A stretch of 64,000 nucleotides of DNA from Phallusia fumigata (taxonomy: Eukaryota; Chordata; Ascidiacea; Phlebobranchia; Ascidiidae): contig QXVZ01027876.1 of the NCBI GenBank assembly GCA_008931825.1, forward strand, positions 1 through 64,000, read 5' to 3'. Made by a program: the position numbers and the translations under genes. The notes under the pieces are model-generated. The model worked only from the letters and a program-made list of their open reading frames with translations. It searched no databases and was not told the origin of the DNA. This document shows positions 26,224 to 38,207 of the stretch, piece by piece. The first letter of the stretch is position 1. Each line of letters starts with the position of its first letter.

Positions 26224-26753
26224 AATGCTTTTCATCATGTGAAAATCGGCATGCGCTTACGGCTAGCATGCATAAAGTGTGTTATTATGCCCCATGCACT
26301 ATACTCAGTTCGCTCACATACTACATTGTTCACTGTTTTTTATCCTATTTGCACTTTTGTTGCCGCCTGCACTTGCAGTTTATATCTCAAGAGTTGTTTT
26401 GTATGAGATCAATAGTTGCTGTATGTGAAATAAATCTCGATATTACGTGATCAATAACCCGTTTACTCGAACAGAATGTAGCAAATCTACTGTCTTTCAA
26501 AAATCGTGTCTCAAAGCGGTATTTGTGACCGTTTTGTTAAATAACCCGGGCGAGACATATGTGATCTCTCCAACCGTCAGAAGGCTATTTGCGACAGTCA
26601 ACATTGCACTGGTTGCTCGATCTTTGGTGTCTGTTTTAGTGTGCAAAAAGCATGTTTCTCGGTTCTGTTTAGCCTGATGCTAAATTATTTGACTGTTGAA
26701 GAAACTAACATGGCCAATTTTAATCATTGTTTTGAAGTGTAGATTTTAGTTAA
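26224..26753. other. P450 3' region
   Basis: AATAAA at 26429-26434, about 205 nt after the stop, is a good polyadenylation-signal candidate. Nothing else was recognised here. Confidence 0.5.
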
Positions 26754-27154
26754 CAGTGGCGCAAATCCATTAAAAATATTGGGGGATTGGACTTTTGATT
26801 TCTGTGAATAATTTTTGTGTAGATGACGTCGCATCATGGTCGCAGCGACTGACGGCAGTTATGACGTCACAACACAGATTTTTTATGTTGTAAATAATGG
26901 GTCGACCGAGATAGCCTTCAACTGTTGTGCGGTCGCTTAATTGGAGCAAAAGTATTGTTTTAAAAGTGCTAAAATTGTTTTATTGCTACTGCTAACAGCC
27001 CTAAACCCGCTTTAAATGGTTAAACCATATGTTGGGTTTATCTTTATTTGCTAAAAGATAGCCGTAATAGTATCCCTTCTTTTGAAACAATGGAATCAAA
27101 ATATTCTGAAGACAGATAAAAAAAGTCCCCCCCAACCAAAATTTTGGTGCACTA
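26754..27154. mobile_element. Possible MITE with imperfect terminal inverted repeats
   Basis: The left end reads CAGTGGCGCAAATCC, then ATTGGGGGATTGGACTTTT. The reverse complement of the right end reads TAGTGCACCAAAATTTTGG, then TTGGGGGGGACTTTT. The two ends are similar over about 45 bp with gaps. There is no coding capacity and no convincing target duplication. The family is uncertain; hAT-like ends are suggested. Confidence 0.42.
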
Positions 27155-27735
27155 AAGTAAGCTCAGAGGACAAAATATTAGAATAAAGGTGTGCAAAGGT
27201 AATGCGTTATAACAAAGACGGTGGCATCTAGTTTACACATATGTAGCACGTGTCGAATTTAATCTAATTGGCCAACGCCATTATCTGTAAACACTTTATT
27301 TCTAAAAGTATTTAAAGCCTGCGCTGCGTTCGCCCGCCGATGCTGTATGACGTCAAACTGTTGTCGCTATTTGTATTTGCAAATCATTCTTGATGGCAGT
27401 GAAGCTACTACTATTTACAGGCAGAAATAATCACGTTAAATGATTATGCTTGAGCAGGCACACACGATTTATTGCTACACCAAGTTTCACCTATCAACAA
27501 GGGTGAAGAACAAATTGTGACAGTTGCGCCGTTACACAGCATGCAACTGCTTGTAATGATTTTTTTACCCCCCCACTTTTTTTAAATAGAGCCATTTTAC
27601 CAACCAGTAACCACATTCCCAGTCTTGCTTTGAGAGTTTTTGATGTGCCTCTGGTGTTGTGCAATGGCTGGTGTATGTTTAAATTGGCAATATTATTTTC
27701 AAGGTTTTTGTTTTGATTAATTTAACTGTATACTG
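27155..27735. other. Spacer upstream of PIGP
   Basis: No gene recognised. TTTTCAAG near 27705 is a possible trans-splice or cis acceptor before the PIGP start, which is inferred. Confidence 0.4.
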
Positions 27736-28389
27736 ATGCCACAGCATAGTCCTGCTCCAACCCCTGAGAGAGCTCTTTATGGATTTGTGCTTTATTTGAC
27801 CAGCTTTGTTTTGTTTGGTATGTCACTTGAATTGAATTTGAAAGTGAAAATATTACCAGGATGTTCTAGTTCTGATATACATTGACCACTTGTTATATTG
27901 TACAAAAACTTGTCTGCTTTGTTTCAGGGTTGTATTTGTTTTGGGCATATGTTCCTGCTGATATTCTTCAATCTCTTGGGCTAAGCTTTTTCCCATCCAA
28001 GTATACTGTCATGCTGCATTTGCTTTAATTGCCACCATTTACTATTTAAGTTTTGTTGCAGGTACTGGGCAATTACCATTCCAGCATTTTTGTCTTTTTT
28101 ATTTGTGGCATTTCTCATATTGTACTTCCTGTTAAATTTATTGAATGCTTATGAATTGGCTGGTAAGTGTAAACTTCTGTTGCTTGGTGCAGTCACAGAC
28201 TTAATATGTATTTTATATTCTTTAGAGGAAATAAAGGAATACTCCTATATTGATGATTTAATTCCACACCAAAAATCGTACAAAAAACAAATAAAATTCA
28301 GTTCAGTTCCTGCAGTGAAGGAATATAAGGTTCCTAAATATAGTGACCTCTCATCAAAAGCTGGATTTACTGTATCATTCAACACATGA
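27736..28389 (+). CDS. PIGP: PIG-P, GPI-GlcNAc transferase subunit P, 4 exons
   Basis: Small membrane subunit of the ER complex (PIG-A/C/H/P/Q/Y) that transfers GlcNAc to phosphatidylinositol, the first step of GPI-anchor synthesis. Exons: 27736-27817, 27928-28000, 28062-28162, 28226-28389 (TGA); 420 nt, 139 residues. Family signatures are seen: PERALYGFVLYL, LFWAYVP, LGLSFFPSKYWAITIPAFL, with two hydrophobic segments (about residues 16-36 and 53-78), and a C-terminal part with SYIDDLIP. The short form starting at 27736 lacks the long optional leader of human PIGP. The stop is only 20 bp before the ENGASE start, suggesting a dicistronic transcript. Confidence 0.93.
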
Positions 28390-28409
28390 AATCAAAAAAA
28401 GTTTAAAAA
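28390..28409 (+). promoter_or_regulatory. 20-bp intercistronic gap with trans-splice acceptor candidate
   Basis: Between the PIGP TGA and the ENGASE ATG there are 20 purine/A-rich bases. The only AG is at 28400-28401, which would leave an 8-nt leader (TTTAAAAA) before ATG. Tunicate operons resolved by spliced-leader trans-splicing typically have almost no spacer. The function is inferred. Confidence 0.6.
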
Positions 28410-31400
28410 ATGTCACAATCACAAACGATTTCTGTGGACTTGAAAAAGCCTTCTCAATTTACTGGAAGAAGTGTTGAAGCTGGTGTACCAGTTACTCTTC
28501 CTCTTGATACGTTGGAGGACCTGTTTGGCTGGGAGTCAAATGATGCACTTGACAAAGGACAGTCCTACACAGTAGCAACTATACCTCATTGCCCAAAGGT
28601 TGTTCCATATGAAGGTGTAAAAACCTTGGTTTGTCATGACATGAAGGGGGGATACCTTGAAGACAGGTAAATGTGTTGAGTTGTGAATCAATTTAGAGTG
28701 AAGACTTGCCATTTGATGTCTTGAATTGTTTTAAGTCATATTGATATCAACAGTTTTTGTTTAAAACTTAACTAAAATTAAACAAGGGGTTTGGCTTGTT
28801 CACAAATATTTTTTCCATTTAAAAAATTTTGTATGCATGTCTCTATGACAATGCAGACAGGTCATATTTGAGTTAAAAACAACTTTCATGTATAAAATAG
28901 GATTTCCTACCTGCAACTTCTTTGCTGATAAATACTTGCATTGTATAAAGGCTTTTGTATTCTTTCATACCAGGTTTGTGCAAGGATTCAAATCAGAAAA
29001 ACCTGTGGGATATCACATCCAGTATTGGAGTGGAATTGACATATTTGTTTACTTCAGTCACCACTTTGTTACAATTCCACCCGTTGGGTGGATTAATGCT
29101 GGACACCGCAATGGTGTAACAGTGCTTGGTACATTTATTATAGAGTGGAAGGAAGGGGCTAAAAGGTACTTTCAATGATATATACTTGCAATTTTTCGGC
29201 AAGAAGAGGTGCCTATCTGTTCTACCAATACCAGCATATAATTGTAAAAATAAAGTTATTATGGGTATTTTTTAAGCTTGTCCACATGCACAAATTTACC
29301 CTGCTTCTGCTGAAGAGAAAGGGGAAAAGGAAAATCAAATACTGGCTAAATCTCAACAAATTACCTGATTAAAAATGGTAAAAAACTTGTAGAAGTATTC
29401 GGGTAATTTTTATGAGATGCATTTGCACAAACCTTTTTTGCTCAAATCTTGTTGGTTAGAGAACAAAAACAGTATGTGAATGTATAATAAAATTAAAAAG
29501 ACTGATAACCTGAATTGTTCCCGTATTTAGTAGTTCTCTACAATATAGTAGCCATTAAGACTTTGCAGTCTGTTTGACTCTGACTCTGCCAAAAGTTACC
29601 GCGGGTTGCTATGTGTTGTATTATTCTTGATTTATCAAGATGCCGAGCATTTTTGTCCTCTGAAGCATTGTGGAAAGCTACTGCAAGTCGTCTTGTGGAT
29701 ATTGCAAAGTTCTATGGCTTTGATGGATGGTTATTGAATTTTGAATGTGCAATAGAAGTAAGTATTACATTTTTAATGTCAAAAATATCATTTTTAGGTA
29801 TCAACTTACTATGGTCACCTAATCATTTTCTAAAGAGGATACATTGTTTTCAATCTGTTTTTTTACTCTGTCTGATACAATTTGTTTGTACAGTTTGGTC
29901 ACAAAAGAGTCATCTGAATTTCTTCAAACTTAAACACATGACAGATGGGCATCTGAAGTTGTGCACAGATGATTTTTTGTCCCAAACTTTTATGCCAAGT
30001 TCCCCAGGACCCCAAAAAATGACATTTTAAAACTGATTTTCCTGGAATTTTATCTTTAAATCTGTTTTAACTTTCCTCAACAATACAATATGCTGTAGTG
30101 GAAAGAGTCTTGAATATGTGTTGTTTGTGACAGTTTTTTATTTTGTTATGAGCATAATTGTATAGTACTCACAGCAAAAAATTATGTTTTTGTTTAGCCA
30201 TCCAAAGTTGGAGCCCTTCAAGGCTTTGTCAAGTATTTGACAGATCAAATGCACTTGCTTGACAAAAATTCAAAAGTGATTTGGTATGACAGTGTAACAT
30301 GCGATGGTAGTTTGGAATGGCAAAATGAGTTGAATGATAAAAATAGGTAGGTTTTTACTTGGTTGACTAAAATCAAAGAAATAAAATCATCGATTTGTGT
30401 CACTCATTTTGCAAAGTTTAACAAAAACAAAATAGTTGATTCCTTGTACCTCAACTGATTACAAACATCAACTGCTATGTGACCTAAAATTACAATTTTT
30501 GGCATGTATCTAGTAGAAACCTAATCAACAACATTATATGTGTACGGAACCTATGTGTCTACAATAACAATTAGGGGGTCCATTAAAACAAAACAAGTAA
30601 TATGTTTTTCTTCTCTCTTTTATGGGTATATATGTGGAGGATGGCATAATAAAAGCCTCCTAGTTGTTTTAAACATACAGAAAACACATATTTACATGTT
30701 TCAACTAATTTGAATTCTTTTTTAAAAACCTTTTAAGATGCTTCTATGAGGTTAGTGATGGCATTTTTCTCAATTACACTTGGAATGAAAAGCAACTTGA
30801 GAGTTCAAGAAAAGCAGCAAACACTCCTGACAGCGTATACGTTGGAATTGATGTTTTTGGAAGAGGTTCTTTTGGAGGTGGGGGTTTCAACACATGTAAA
30901 GCACTGGCTGTTGCTCGAAGGTCAGTTTAACACAAATATTTGTGCGTATAACTTGTTTAATCTTATATTGTAGAATTTTTGTTGCATCAGCAATACGTTG
31001 GGTATGCTTTCTAATTAATCGCTAAATCAAACTGCTTTGTCTCGCATTTCCAGTAAAAATTTGGAGGTGATTTGGGAATTTAACAAACCCAGCACCACTT
31101 CTGATTTTGGGTAGGATCCACTTATTTTTAGTCAACGTAATGAAACATAAGAAACCAAAGAAGTTGAAACCCATGGTGCAACAATTACTGTTACTGATAA
31201 CTAACAGCAAAACACAAATGATTATTAACCATCACACTTTACAACCAACAAAAAGTTCAACTAAATGCCAATGAATGGCGAAGATGGTTTGTTCGTAAGC
31301 ATGTGAGAATCTTCCATTTATTTTCCATGTTTGCAATTAATTCCAAAATTGCGATCCAATAAATAATAATATGTGTTCATGGACCCGACACTTAGGGGCA

Positions 31401-32652
31401 AAAGAGGACATTCGCTCCCTCCTGGAATTCCATAATATGAACTTTATTATTATGTGTTTTCAAATTCTCATGAATATAAAAGTATATGTGTGATAGGATT
31501 TGTCCCGGCTTGAAAAATTTCCTGCCAGCACCCATGTATGAGTTTTAAAGCCTGTAGTTGACCGTTTGCGATTGACTGAGGAATGTGCATTTTAGGCATG
31601 GATTGTCGGCCGCTATTTTCGCTCCTGGTTGGGTCTACGAAGAATTTGGTGCAGAAAACTTTGCCGCCGAAAACAAACGCTTCTGGAAACTTCTTAGGAA
31701 CCTAACCCCAAACTACCAGCTTAAGCTTGGGCCCCGGTTGTCCACGCACTTCTGTCCCGGATATGGCCGAAAGCGCGACCCAAATGGTGTCCGTGGTCAG
31801 CATTGGTATTGTCTGAACTGGCAAGATGCCGTGCCGCGGTTAACAGATGACAACTTGACACTATCGGTTTCCGAGGCAGGCAATTACTTGACTATTGCTG
31901 TACCTCGCAACCAACGGCAACAACGGCAAAAGGGAATAAGTGGTGGTGAGGTGACAGCGCCACTTTTTGAGTTAAACATGGCTTCCTCGGAAGATAGTTG
32001 TATAACCGTAAACGCCATATCTTGGGAAATGTCGCCCTTGCCAAATCTAAGGTTGCTGACTGATGTTGGAGAATGCGAGATTATTTTAGCTAGTTCTGGC
32101 ACACGAAAGTCAGGTGACTTTGTAGTGGAGGATTTAGCCAACGATTGCAACATTTTCAGCAAGTGTGTGAAACATCCTACGGCATTTTGCGTCGAGTCCA
32201 TAGCGGCTGTGGCGGAACACGCGGAAAAGCGTGTCGCGTTTCTAGAGTTGCTAACTGGTCGGCACGTCCCGAAACAACCGGCGATAGCCGCTTCGCCTGT
32301 AACCTGTTCATTTGTGGATTGGGGCGTAGATGACGTGAATCAGAAGATGCTGCTATTAAGTTGCTCGCTTAGATTCACCAAAATACCAGACAACACCCAA
32401 CACAGTGAAATTTCATTCCGTCTCTCTTCGGATCGTACAAAGGAAACAACGAATCAGCTAGGGGGCGCTCCGGTGTCAAAGTTTGTGAATTTCGGCCGTG
32501 CGTTCACCGACAGATTTCGGGTTCATGAATTGTCAATCCACAACCCAAAATTCGAAGGGCCTGATTGTTCCGTGGAGTTTTTGGTACGCCACATTGGTCC
32601 AGCGGGTATGGTATTGGGCGAAGGACGTCTAAGCATAACCTATACAGAATGA
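28410..32652 (+). CDS. ENGASE: Cytosolic endo-beta-N-acetylglucosaminidase (GH85), 6 exons
   Basis: Cleaves the chitobiose core of free N-glycans in the cytosol during glycoprotein turnover. Exons: 28410-28666, 28974-29165, 29640-29757, 30198-30346, 30738-30920, 31596-32652 (TGA); 1956 nt, 651 residues (human about 743). There is no signal peptide, which fits the cytosol. GH85 landmarks: VCHDMKGGYLEDRFVQG, FVYFSHHFVTIPPVGW, GTFIIEWKEG, and FDGWLLNFE with the catalytic Asn183 and Glu185 pair. Further on are IWYDSVT, GIFLNYTW, VYVGIDVFGRGSFGGGGF and FAPGWVYEE. The large last exon carries the beta-sandwich C-terminal region, where similarity is lower. The start follows the PIGP stop by 20 bp. 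Confidence 0.95.
29166..29639 (+). other. ENGASE intron 2, nothing recognised
   Basis: 474-bp AT-rich intron, donor GTACTT and acceptor TTTATCAAG. The acceptor has a poor pyrimidine tract but is fixed by frame and homology (RCRAFLSSE). Confidence 0.7.
29758..30197 (+). other. ENGASE intron 3, nothing recognised
   Basis: 440-bp AT-rich intron from GTAAGT to TTGTTTAG. No other feature seen. Confidence 0.7.
30347..30737 (+). other. ENGASE intron 4, nothing recognised
   Basis: 391-bp AT-rich intron from GTAGGT to TTTTAAG. No other feature seen. Confidence 0.7.
30921..31595 (+). other. ENGASE intron 5, nothing recognised
   Basis: 675-bp AT-rich intron from GTCAGT to ATTTTAG. No transposon ends or ORFs recognised. 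Confidence 0.7.
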
Positions 32653-34454
32653 ATTAAATGTGATGTACACGCAAATGTCTCATGTTTCGTCGCAAAAGGG
32701 CGTAAAATCTTAACCTTGAACCACCCACGTTTGTTTCCCAGTATATGCACTTGTCTTGCCAATTAGTACTTGTTGGTTTGTTCCGAAAAGTGTAAAGGAA
32801 GCTGAATCTGCGTGGAATGTTATCATTACTGTATTCCAACTCAGGTCATTTATATTTAATCATGCGATATATATATTTCCACACTAGTTTACCTATTGTA
32901 TTTAACGTTTAGCATCGTACTTGATTATTGTGTCATTGGAAATTTAACATCGCACTCTAATAGATCTTACCTCTTACATCAAGCTTACAAAGTAACGAAG
33001 TTGTCTGATCAACTGCTCCGAAGAACCTTAATTTGGGCGCGCGCCTTAAAAGGGGGCATGTATGGTTTCCAGACGGAGCATAAACCCACCACTCTCAATT
33101 GTGATAAAACCTTCGACCGATCTGTGTTTCATTGGATGTCAAGGGTTGAGTTTAATTAAACAGGTAGTTTATTACGTTTTGTAAGTTGACTGTGGGGGTA
33201 AAAAGTTAAAGAAGCAGTTGACAGAATGGTCCGAGGCGCTCGACCCGAATACGGACATAAATAGAGGGTTGTCTTCGGTCTGAGCCCGTGAAAGAACTCA
33301 TTAGAAACGTGAGTTAAATTGTGTGCCGTTAACGTTTTTTTTTTAAATTAAGTTAACGAGAGCCCTGTCTTAAATATCTGCAAAGTTAAGGATGATTTTA
33401 GTTAACTGAAAACCAAAATGCGAATGAGCGCCAAACAAAGTGGACGTGGTACGCCTTAAAAGTGTTGTGTTACTGTAGCAGTCACCTTTAAATCAAGCAA
33501 ACAATGAAGAATGCCCTGAAACGGTCGCGTGTTGTATCAAAAAACAAGGGATTAGACCAGGCGTGGGCCCTGCATGCCATTAATTGTATAACCTCCTAAA
33601 AAGCAGTAAAAGCATTACTTTGACAGCTGGTAAGTGTATCATTTATGACTAATTAATGAAAAAGTAAGGGTAGCCTTAAAAATGTAAATAGCCTATGTAT
33701 TTTTTAATTCAAAATTTGATTCTAAGGTCTATGTTAACCAAAGGCCAGTCTGTAACCTACCTCTTTGGAAGTAACAGTTTATTCACACCCTGTACCGCTC
33801 AAATACAACACAGTTTTAAGTGCAGCTCTCGCAATATTGTAATGTAGGTTCGGCCTCAGTCTTGGAGCCCTTAAAAAAGTTACATGGGTTTGTCCGGCAT
33901 GGCTGGAAAGAATTGAGCCCAATTTTGAAAGACCGTAGACTACTTTGCTACATAGGCCCCGCCCTGGGATAATTGCCTATCTTCATTATGTATCGCCTTT
34001 AATTGAACTGTAAATATTACGAAGCTATTCCCGAAGGTTCATGCGCAGTTTTTTCATTTGAACCCCCCAAGGTCCCCCTAAATTAAAGTCGTATCAAAGT
34101 TCAAGTCACGCAACGGAAATTTGGGAAAAAATGGCCAGTCATCTTTTCGCTTGTGTTCCCACATGTGCCTTGCTCAAACAAGCAGCAACGTGCGACTATT
34201 CATTCGATCTATATTCGCACCGCGATTGCTGTTAATCTAGAAGGTGTGTCCAACTAGACGGCCGAACCGTCGAGACTTTGCGTCCTTTGTGATAAGAGAA
34301 TGCGAAAAATGCCATCTTTTTTCTTACCGCTCAAGACAGGTACAGAAAAGCTGCCCGTTTTGGTCGCTGTAGTATTTTTTCTCCGCCTGTGCGCATGGTA
34401 AACAAAGGCGACTTATAATATTCTTCGCACACATAGGTATCGAGCAGATCGAGA
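32653..34454. other. Intergenic, nothing recognised
   Basis: Downstream of ENGASE. Short ORFs only (the longest about 87 codons at 32896), with no resemblance to a known family. Confidence 0.6.
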
Positions 34455-34676
34455 CGCCGCGGTGTGGGACGTTTAGTGTTGAAACTTTACCATGTTAGGT
34501 AAAGTGGCAGGTCAATGTTTCCAATAGGTTTTGCTTTTCAAGGTTCAGAAGGGTATCAACTTTTCGAAACAGTGCAGCACCTCGTTTTCGAACGTCACGG
34601 GGGCTTGTAAACGCCGGACATAGCCGAAATTAAACCATTGAAAACAGGAGTCATTTGCGTCATAACAGCATACGTT
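34455..34676. repeat. 222-bp direct duplicate copy 1, ends at N 34677
   Basis: Repeats at 34678-34899 with a handful of SNPs, separated by one N. Contig overlap or haplotype duplicate. Confidence 0.87.
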
Positions 34677-34677
34677 N

Positions 34678-34899
34678 CGCCGCGGTGAGGGACGTTTAGT
34701 GTTGAAACTTTACCATGTTAGGTGAAGTGGCAGGTCAATGTTTCCAATAGGTTTTGCTTTTCAAGGTTCACAAGGGTATCAACTTTTCAAAACAGTGCAG
34801 CACCTCGTTTTCGAACGTCACATGGGCTTGTAAACGCCGGACATAGCCGAAATTAAACCATTGAAAGCAGGAGTCATTTGCGTCATAACAGCATACGTT
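34678..34899. repeat. 222-bp direct duplicate copy 2
   Basis: Second copy of 34455-34676, continuing into unique sequence after CATACGTT. Confidence 0.87.
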
Positions 34900-35904
34900 G
34901 AGTCCCTGAATGGGATTTAGCAAATGGGCTATCTTTAGCATTCTACCTTATGCGATCCGGCGATGTTAATACAGGAAAAAGGGGGTCTGAAATAAACAAA
35001 TACACGCGAACAGATGTGAGGTAAAGCATGGGTTTGGGTGCGATTTGCACAGTTGTTGATTTGACGCCAAGGGAAGAGCTGCTACAGTAAGCAACTGGAA
35101 GCTTAGTTTATACGTAGTGCGCTATTCTTTGTTTTTGTTTTAACTATGCTTGGTTTCTAACTAATTTTCGCACAACTTTGGGTTCCTCGGTTATACACCA
35201 CTTGATGTTTTATGTATGAGCTACTTGAATTTTACAAAAGAACCATAATTTGCTTAAGAAACCGGTTCAATGAAGTCACGAACTGTCAAGGCGACATGAA
35301 AAGCTATAGGGCTAAATACCGTCACGACATACGTTGGGTGCACATTCAATGAACTTTGGTTTCGTGATGTGTATAGTCGTGCGACCAAACGTAGGTATTC
35401 GCTGAGTCGGCGAAAAGTTAATGATTGTCCCAAAATGACAATGTCAACGGTACATAGACCTGAACCAAAAGCGGGGCCGTTTGAACTTCGAGCCCCATTT
35501 TAACCCAAGTATGACTCCCTAAAATGATGTATGAGTTGGTTTTCCTAGCACTACTAAATTTATCCTTTCGTTTTAATTCTCCGGTCGTGGTTATATTTGC
35601 AAATATTGGGTAAATCGCGGTCCGAGTCCAGACTGGGTTATTTGCCTTCGTCGTAAACTAAGTTTTTTCGCGATTTTACGGGTAGTTTACAGACAGACTC
35701 GAGCGTTCATCGCTAAGGTCAGCAACAAAAGGCGCCTAGGTGCNTTGTGTTTCAGGCCCAATGTGTGTGAAGAAGAAGCGGTCAAGGTGGTACGCTCAGT
35801 TCAGCCATGTGTGAAAGCATTCACGCGTTTAGTGAAAGTTTGGAAACAAGGTTGCGACAGTCGACGGTGGTGCGTCGGCTACGAACGAAGGTAACAAAAA
35901 TATA
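34900..35904. other. Intergenic with single-N join at 35744
   Basis: No coding signal. The N at 35744 has no duplicated flank that I can find, so it may be a true small gap. Confidence 0.55.
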
Positions 35905-37054
35905 ATGTAAAATCCTACCATATACACTCATGGCAAATAAAAGAAAGGATGCTCTAAGCAGAACGTCGAATTGTAAGGATTCGAATTGTCCGCTCATATC
36001 GGATAATAGCAAACCATGTTCTATTTTCGATAACGTCGTCTGTACGCCTGCACCTTGTATCAACAGAATTATCTTTAACAGTTATTATAACCAGCACGCG
36101 CATTTAACGTAAAAAACGTAATAAGTAATAAGAATACAAGGGTGCAACAAGTAACCAAAGTATTACTATACAAAGTTATAATTTGTTACAAAATTAGCAA
36201 ACCAATACTAGTTGCCCTACTGATTAGCTTACACCCTTCGCATGTAACTTTAGCCACACCACATTGGAATTCCAAAGTACAAAATAAATTTATCGCCATG
36301 GTGTTTCAAGTGTTGTATGTCGTACCACCCATACCACCTGTGCTGTTTGATTGGCAGAACTGCTTATTACACAACCTACCGCACCGCGTACGAATCTAAA
36401 CGGTCAACGAGGCCCAAGTGTTGTTCTGGCTGGATTCAACTGAACAACGAGGTCGGCTGCAACCATCGTAAGTTTAATGTTATGTAAATTTTCTACAGTC
36501 TATACTGCAGCATACTAATAGTTTTAAATGTGCCAAATAGCTATTGTTTTTCCCCTACTTTACGGTCGCTTAACTTTTTAACAGCGTATCATGGACGGTG
36601 ACTAAATTTAATCCGACATGTGTTCATGTACGAATCTACAAATTCAATTTCGTGATAAAAATGAAGTTTTATTCCTTTGGGCATTAAAAAACCTTTGAAC
36701 TAAACGACACCGGATATAAAGATACTTGCTTTCGCATTACGCTCAAGGGAGAATATCGTTTTCCTAAATCAGCATTTACGCAAGTCGGAAGCTTTCGGCA
36801 ATTCACCGTCCTATAAGCGCTCTTAGCATTTGTTGGAACTTAGTTCCCTCAAGCTATATGAATAAGCGCCCAAGTTCACTGCGACCAATATTGAAGTTCA
36901 ATTGGCTTTGCTATAAAAAGCCTTTTTGTGTATGACTGCTCTGCTCTGTGTGCCCATTCCTGAAGTGCTGATCCACTGTGGCCCATCGCCAGTAAAACTT
37001 CGGATTCGGCTTCCCCGCACGAACATTTTTGCGATGCCGCGCCGCGTGTATTGG
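35905..37054. repeat. 1.15-kb direct duplicate copy 1, ends at N 37055
   Basis: Repeats at 37056-38207. Differences include SNPs and small indels, for example an extra 12 bp in copy 2 near 37374-37385. The pattern of SNPs plus indels across a single N fits two haplotypes of one locus. Confidence 0.87.
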
Positions 37055-37055
37055 N

Positions 37056-38207
37056 ATGTAAAATCCTACCATATACACTCATGGCAAATAAAAGAAGGGA
37101 TGCTCTAAGCAGAACGTCGAATTGTAAGGATTCGAATTATCCGCTCATATCGGATAATAGCAAACCATGTTCTATTTTCGATCACGTCGTCTGTACGCCT
37201 GCACCTTGTATCAACGGAATTAGCTTTAACAGTTATTATAACCACGCGCATTTAACGTGATAATAAGTAATAAGAATACAAGGGCGCAATAAGTAACCAA
37301 AGTATTACTATACAAAGTTATAATTTGTTACAAAATTAGCAAACCAATATTAGTTGCCCTACTGATTAGCTTACTAAGGTTATTGCACCCTTCGCATGTA
37401 ACTTTAGCCACACCACATTTGAATTCCAAAGTACAAAATAAATTTATCGCCATGGTGTTTCAAGTGTTGTATGTCGTACCACCCATACCACCTGTGCTGT
37501 TTGATTGGCAGAACTGCTTATTACACAACCTACCGCACCGCGTACGAATCTAAACGGTCAACGAGGCCCAAGTGTTGTTCTGGCTGGATTCAACTGAACA
37601 ACGAGGTCGGCTGCAACCATCGTAAGTTTAATGTTATGTAAATTTTCTACAGTCTATACTGCAGCATACTAATAGTTTTAAATGTGCCAAATAGCTATTG
37701 TTTTTCCCCTACTTTACGGTCGCTTAACTTTTTAACAGCGTATCATGGACGGTGACTAAATTTAATCCGACATGTGTTCATGTACGAATCTACAAATTCA
37801 ATTTCGTGATAAAAATGAAGTTTTATTCCTTTGGGCATTAAAAAACCTTTGAACTAAACGACACCGGATATAAAGATACTTGCTTTCGCATTACGCTCAA
37901 GGGAGAATATCGTTTTCCTAAATCAGCATTTACGCAAGTCGGAAGCTTTCGGCAATTCACCGTCCTATAAGCGCTCTTAGCATTTGTTGGAACTTAGTTC
38001 CCTCAAGCTATATGAATAAGCGCCAAAGTTCACTGCGACCAATATTGAAGTTCAATTGGCTTTGCTATAAAAAGCCTTTTTGTGTATGACTGCTCTGCTC
38101 TGTGTGCCCATTCCTGAAGTGCTGATCCACTGTGGCCCATCGCCAGTAAAACTTCGGATTCGGCTTCCCCGCACGAACATTTTTGCGATGCCGCGCCGCG
38201 TGTATTG
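37056..38207. repeat. 1.15-kb direct duplicate copy 2
   Basis: Second copy of 35905-37054, continuing into unique sequence at GATAATG. No gene recognised in it. Confidence 0.87.

Noticed and set aside
35975-35992. tRNA T-arm-like GGATTCGAATTGTCC
   Set aside because: No acceptor stem, D-arm or anticodon arm can be placed at the right distance.
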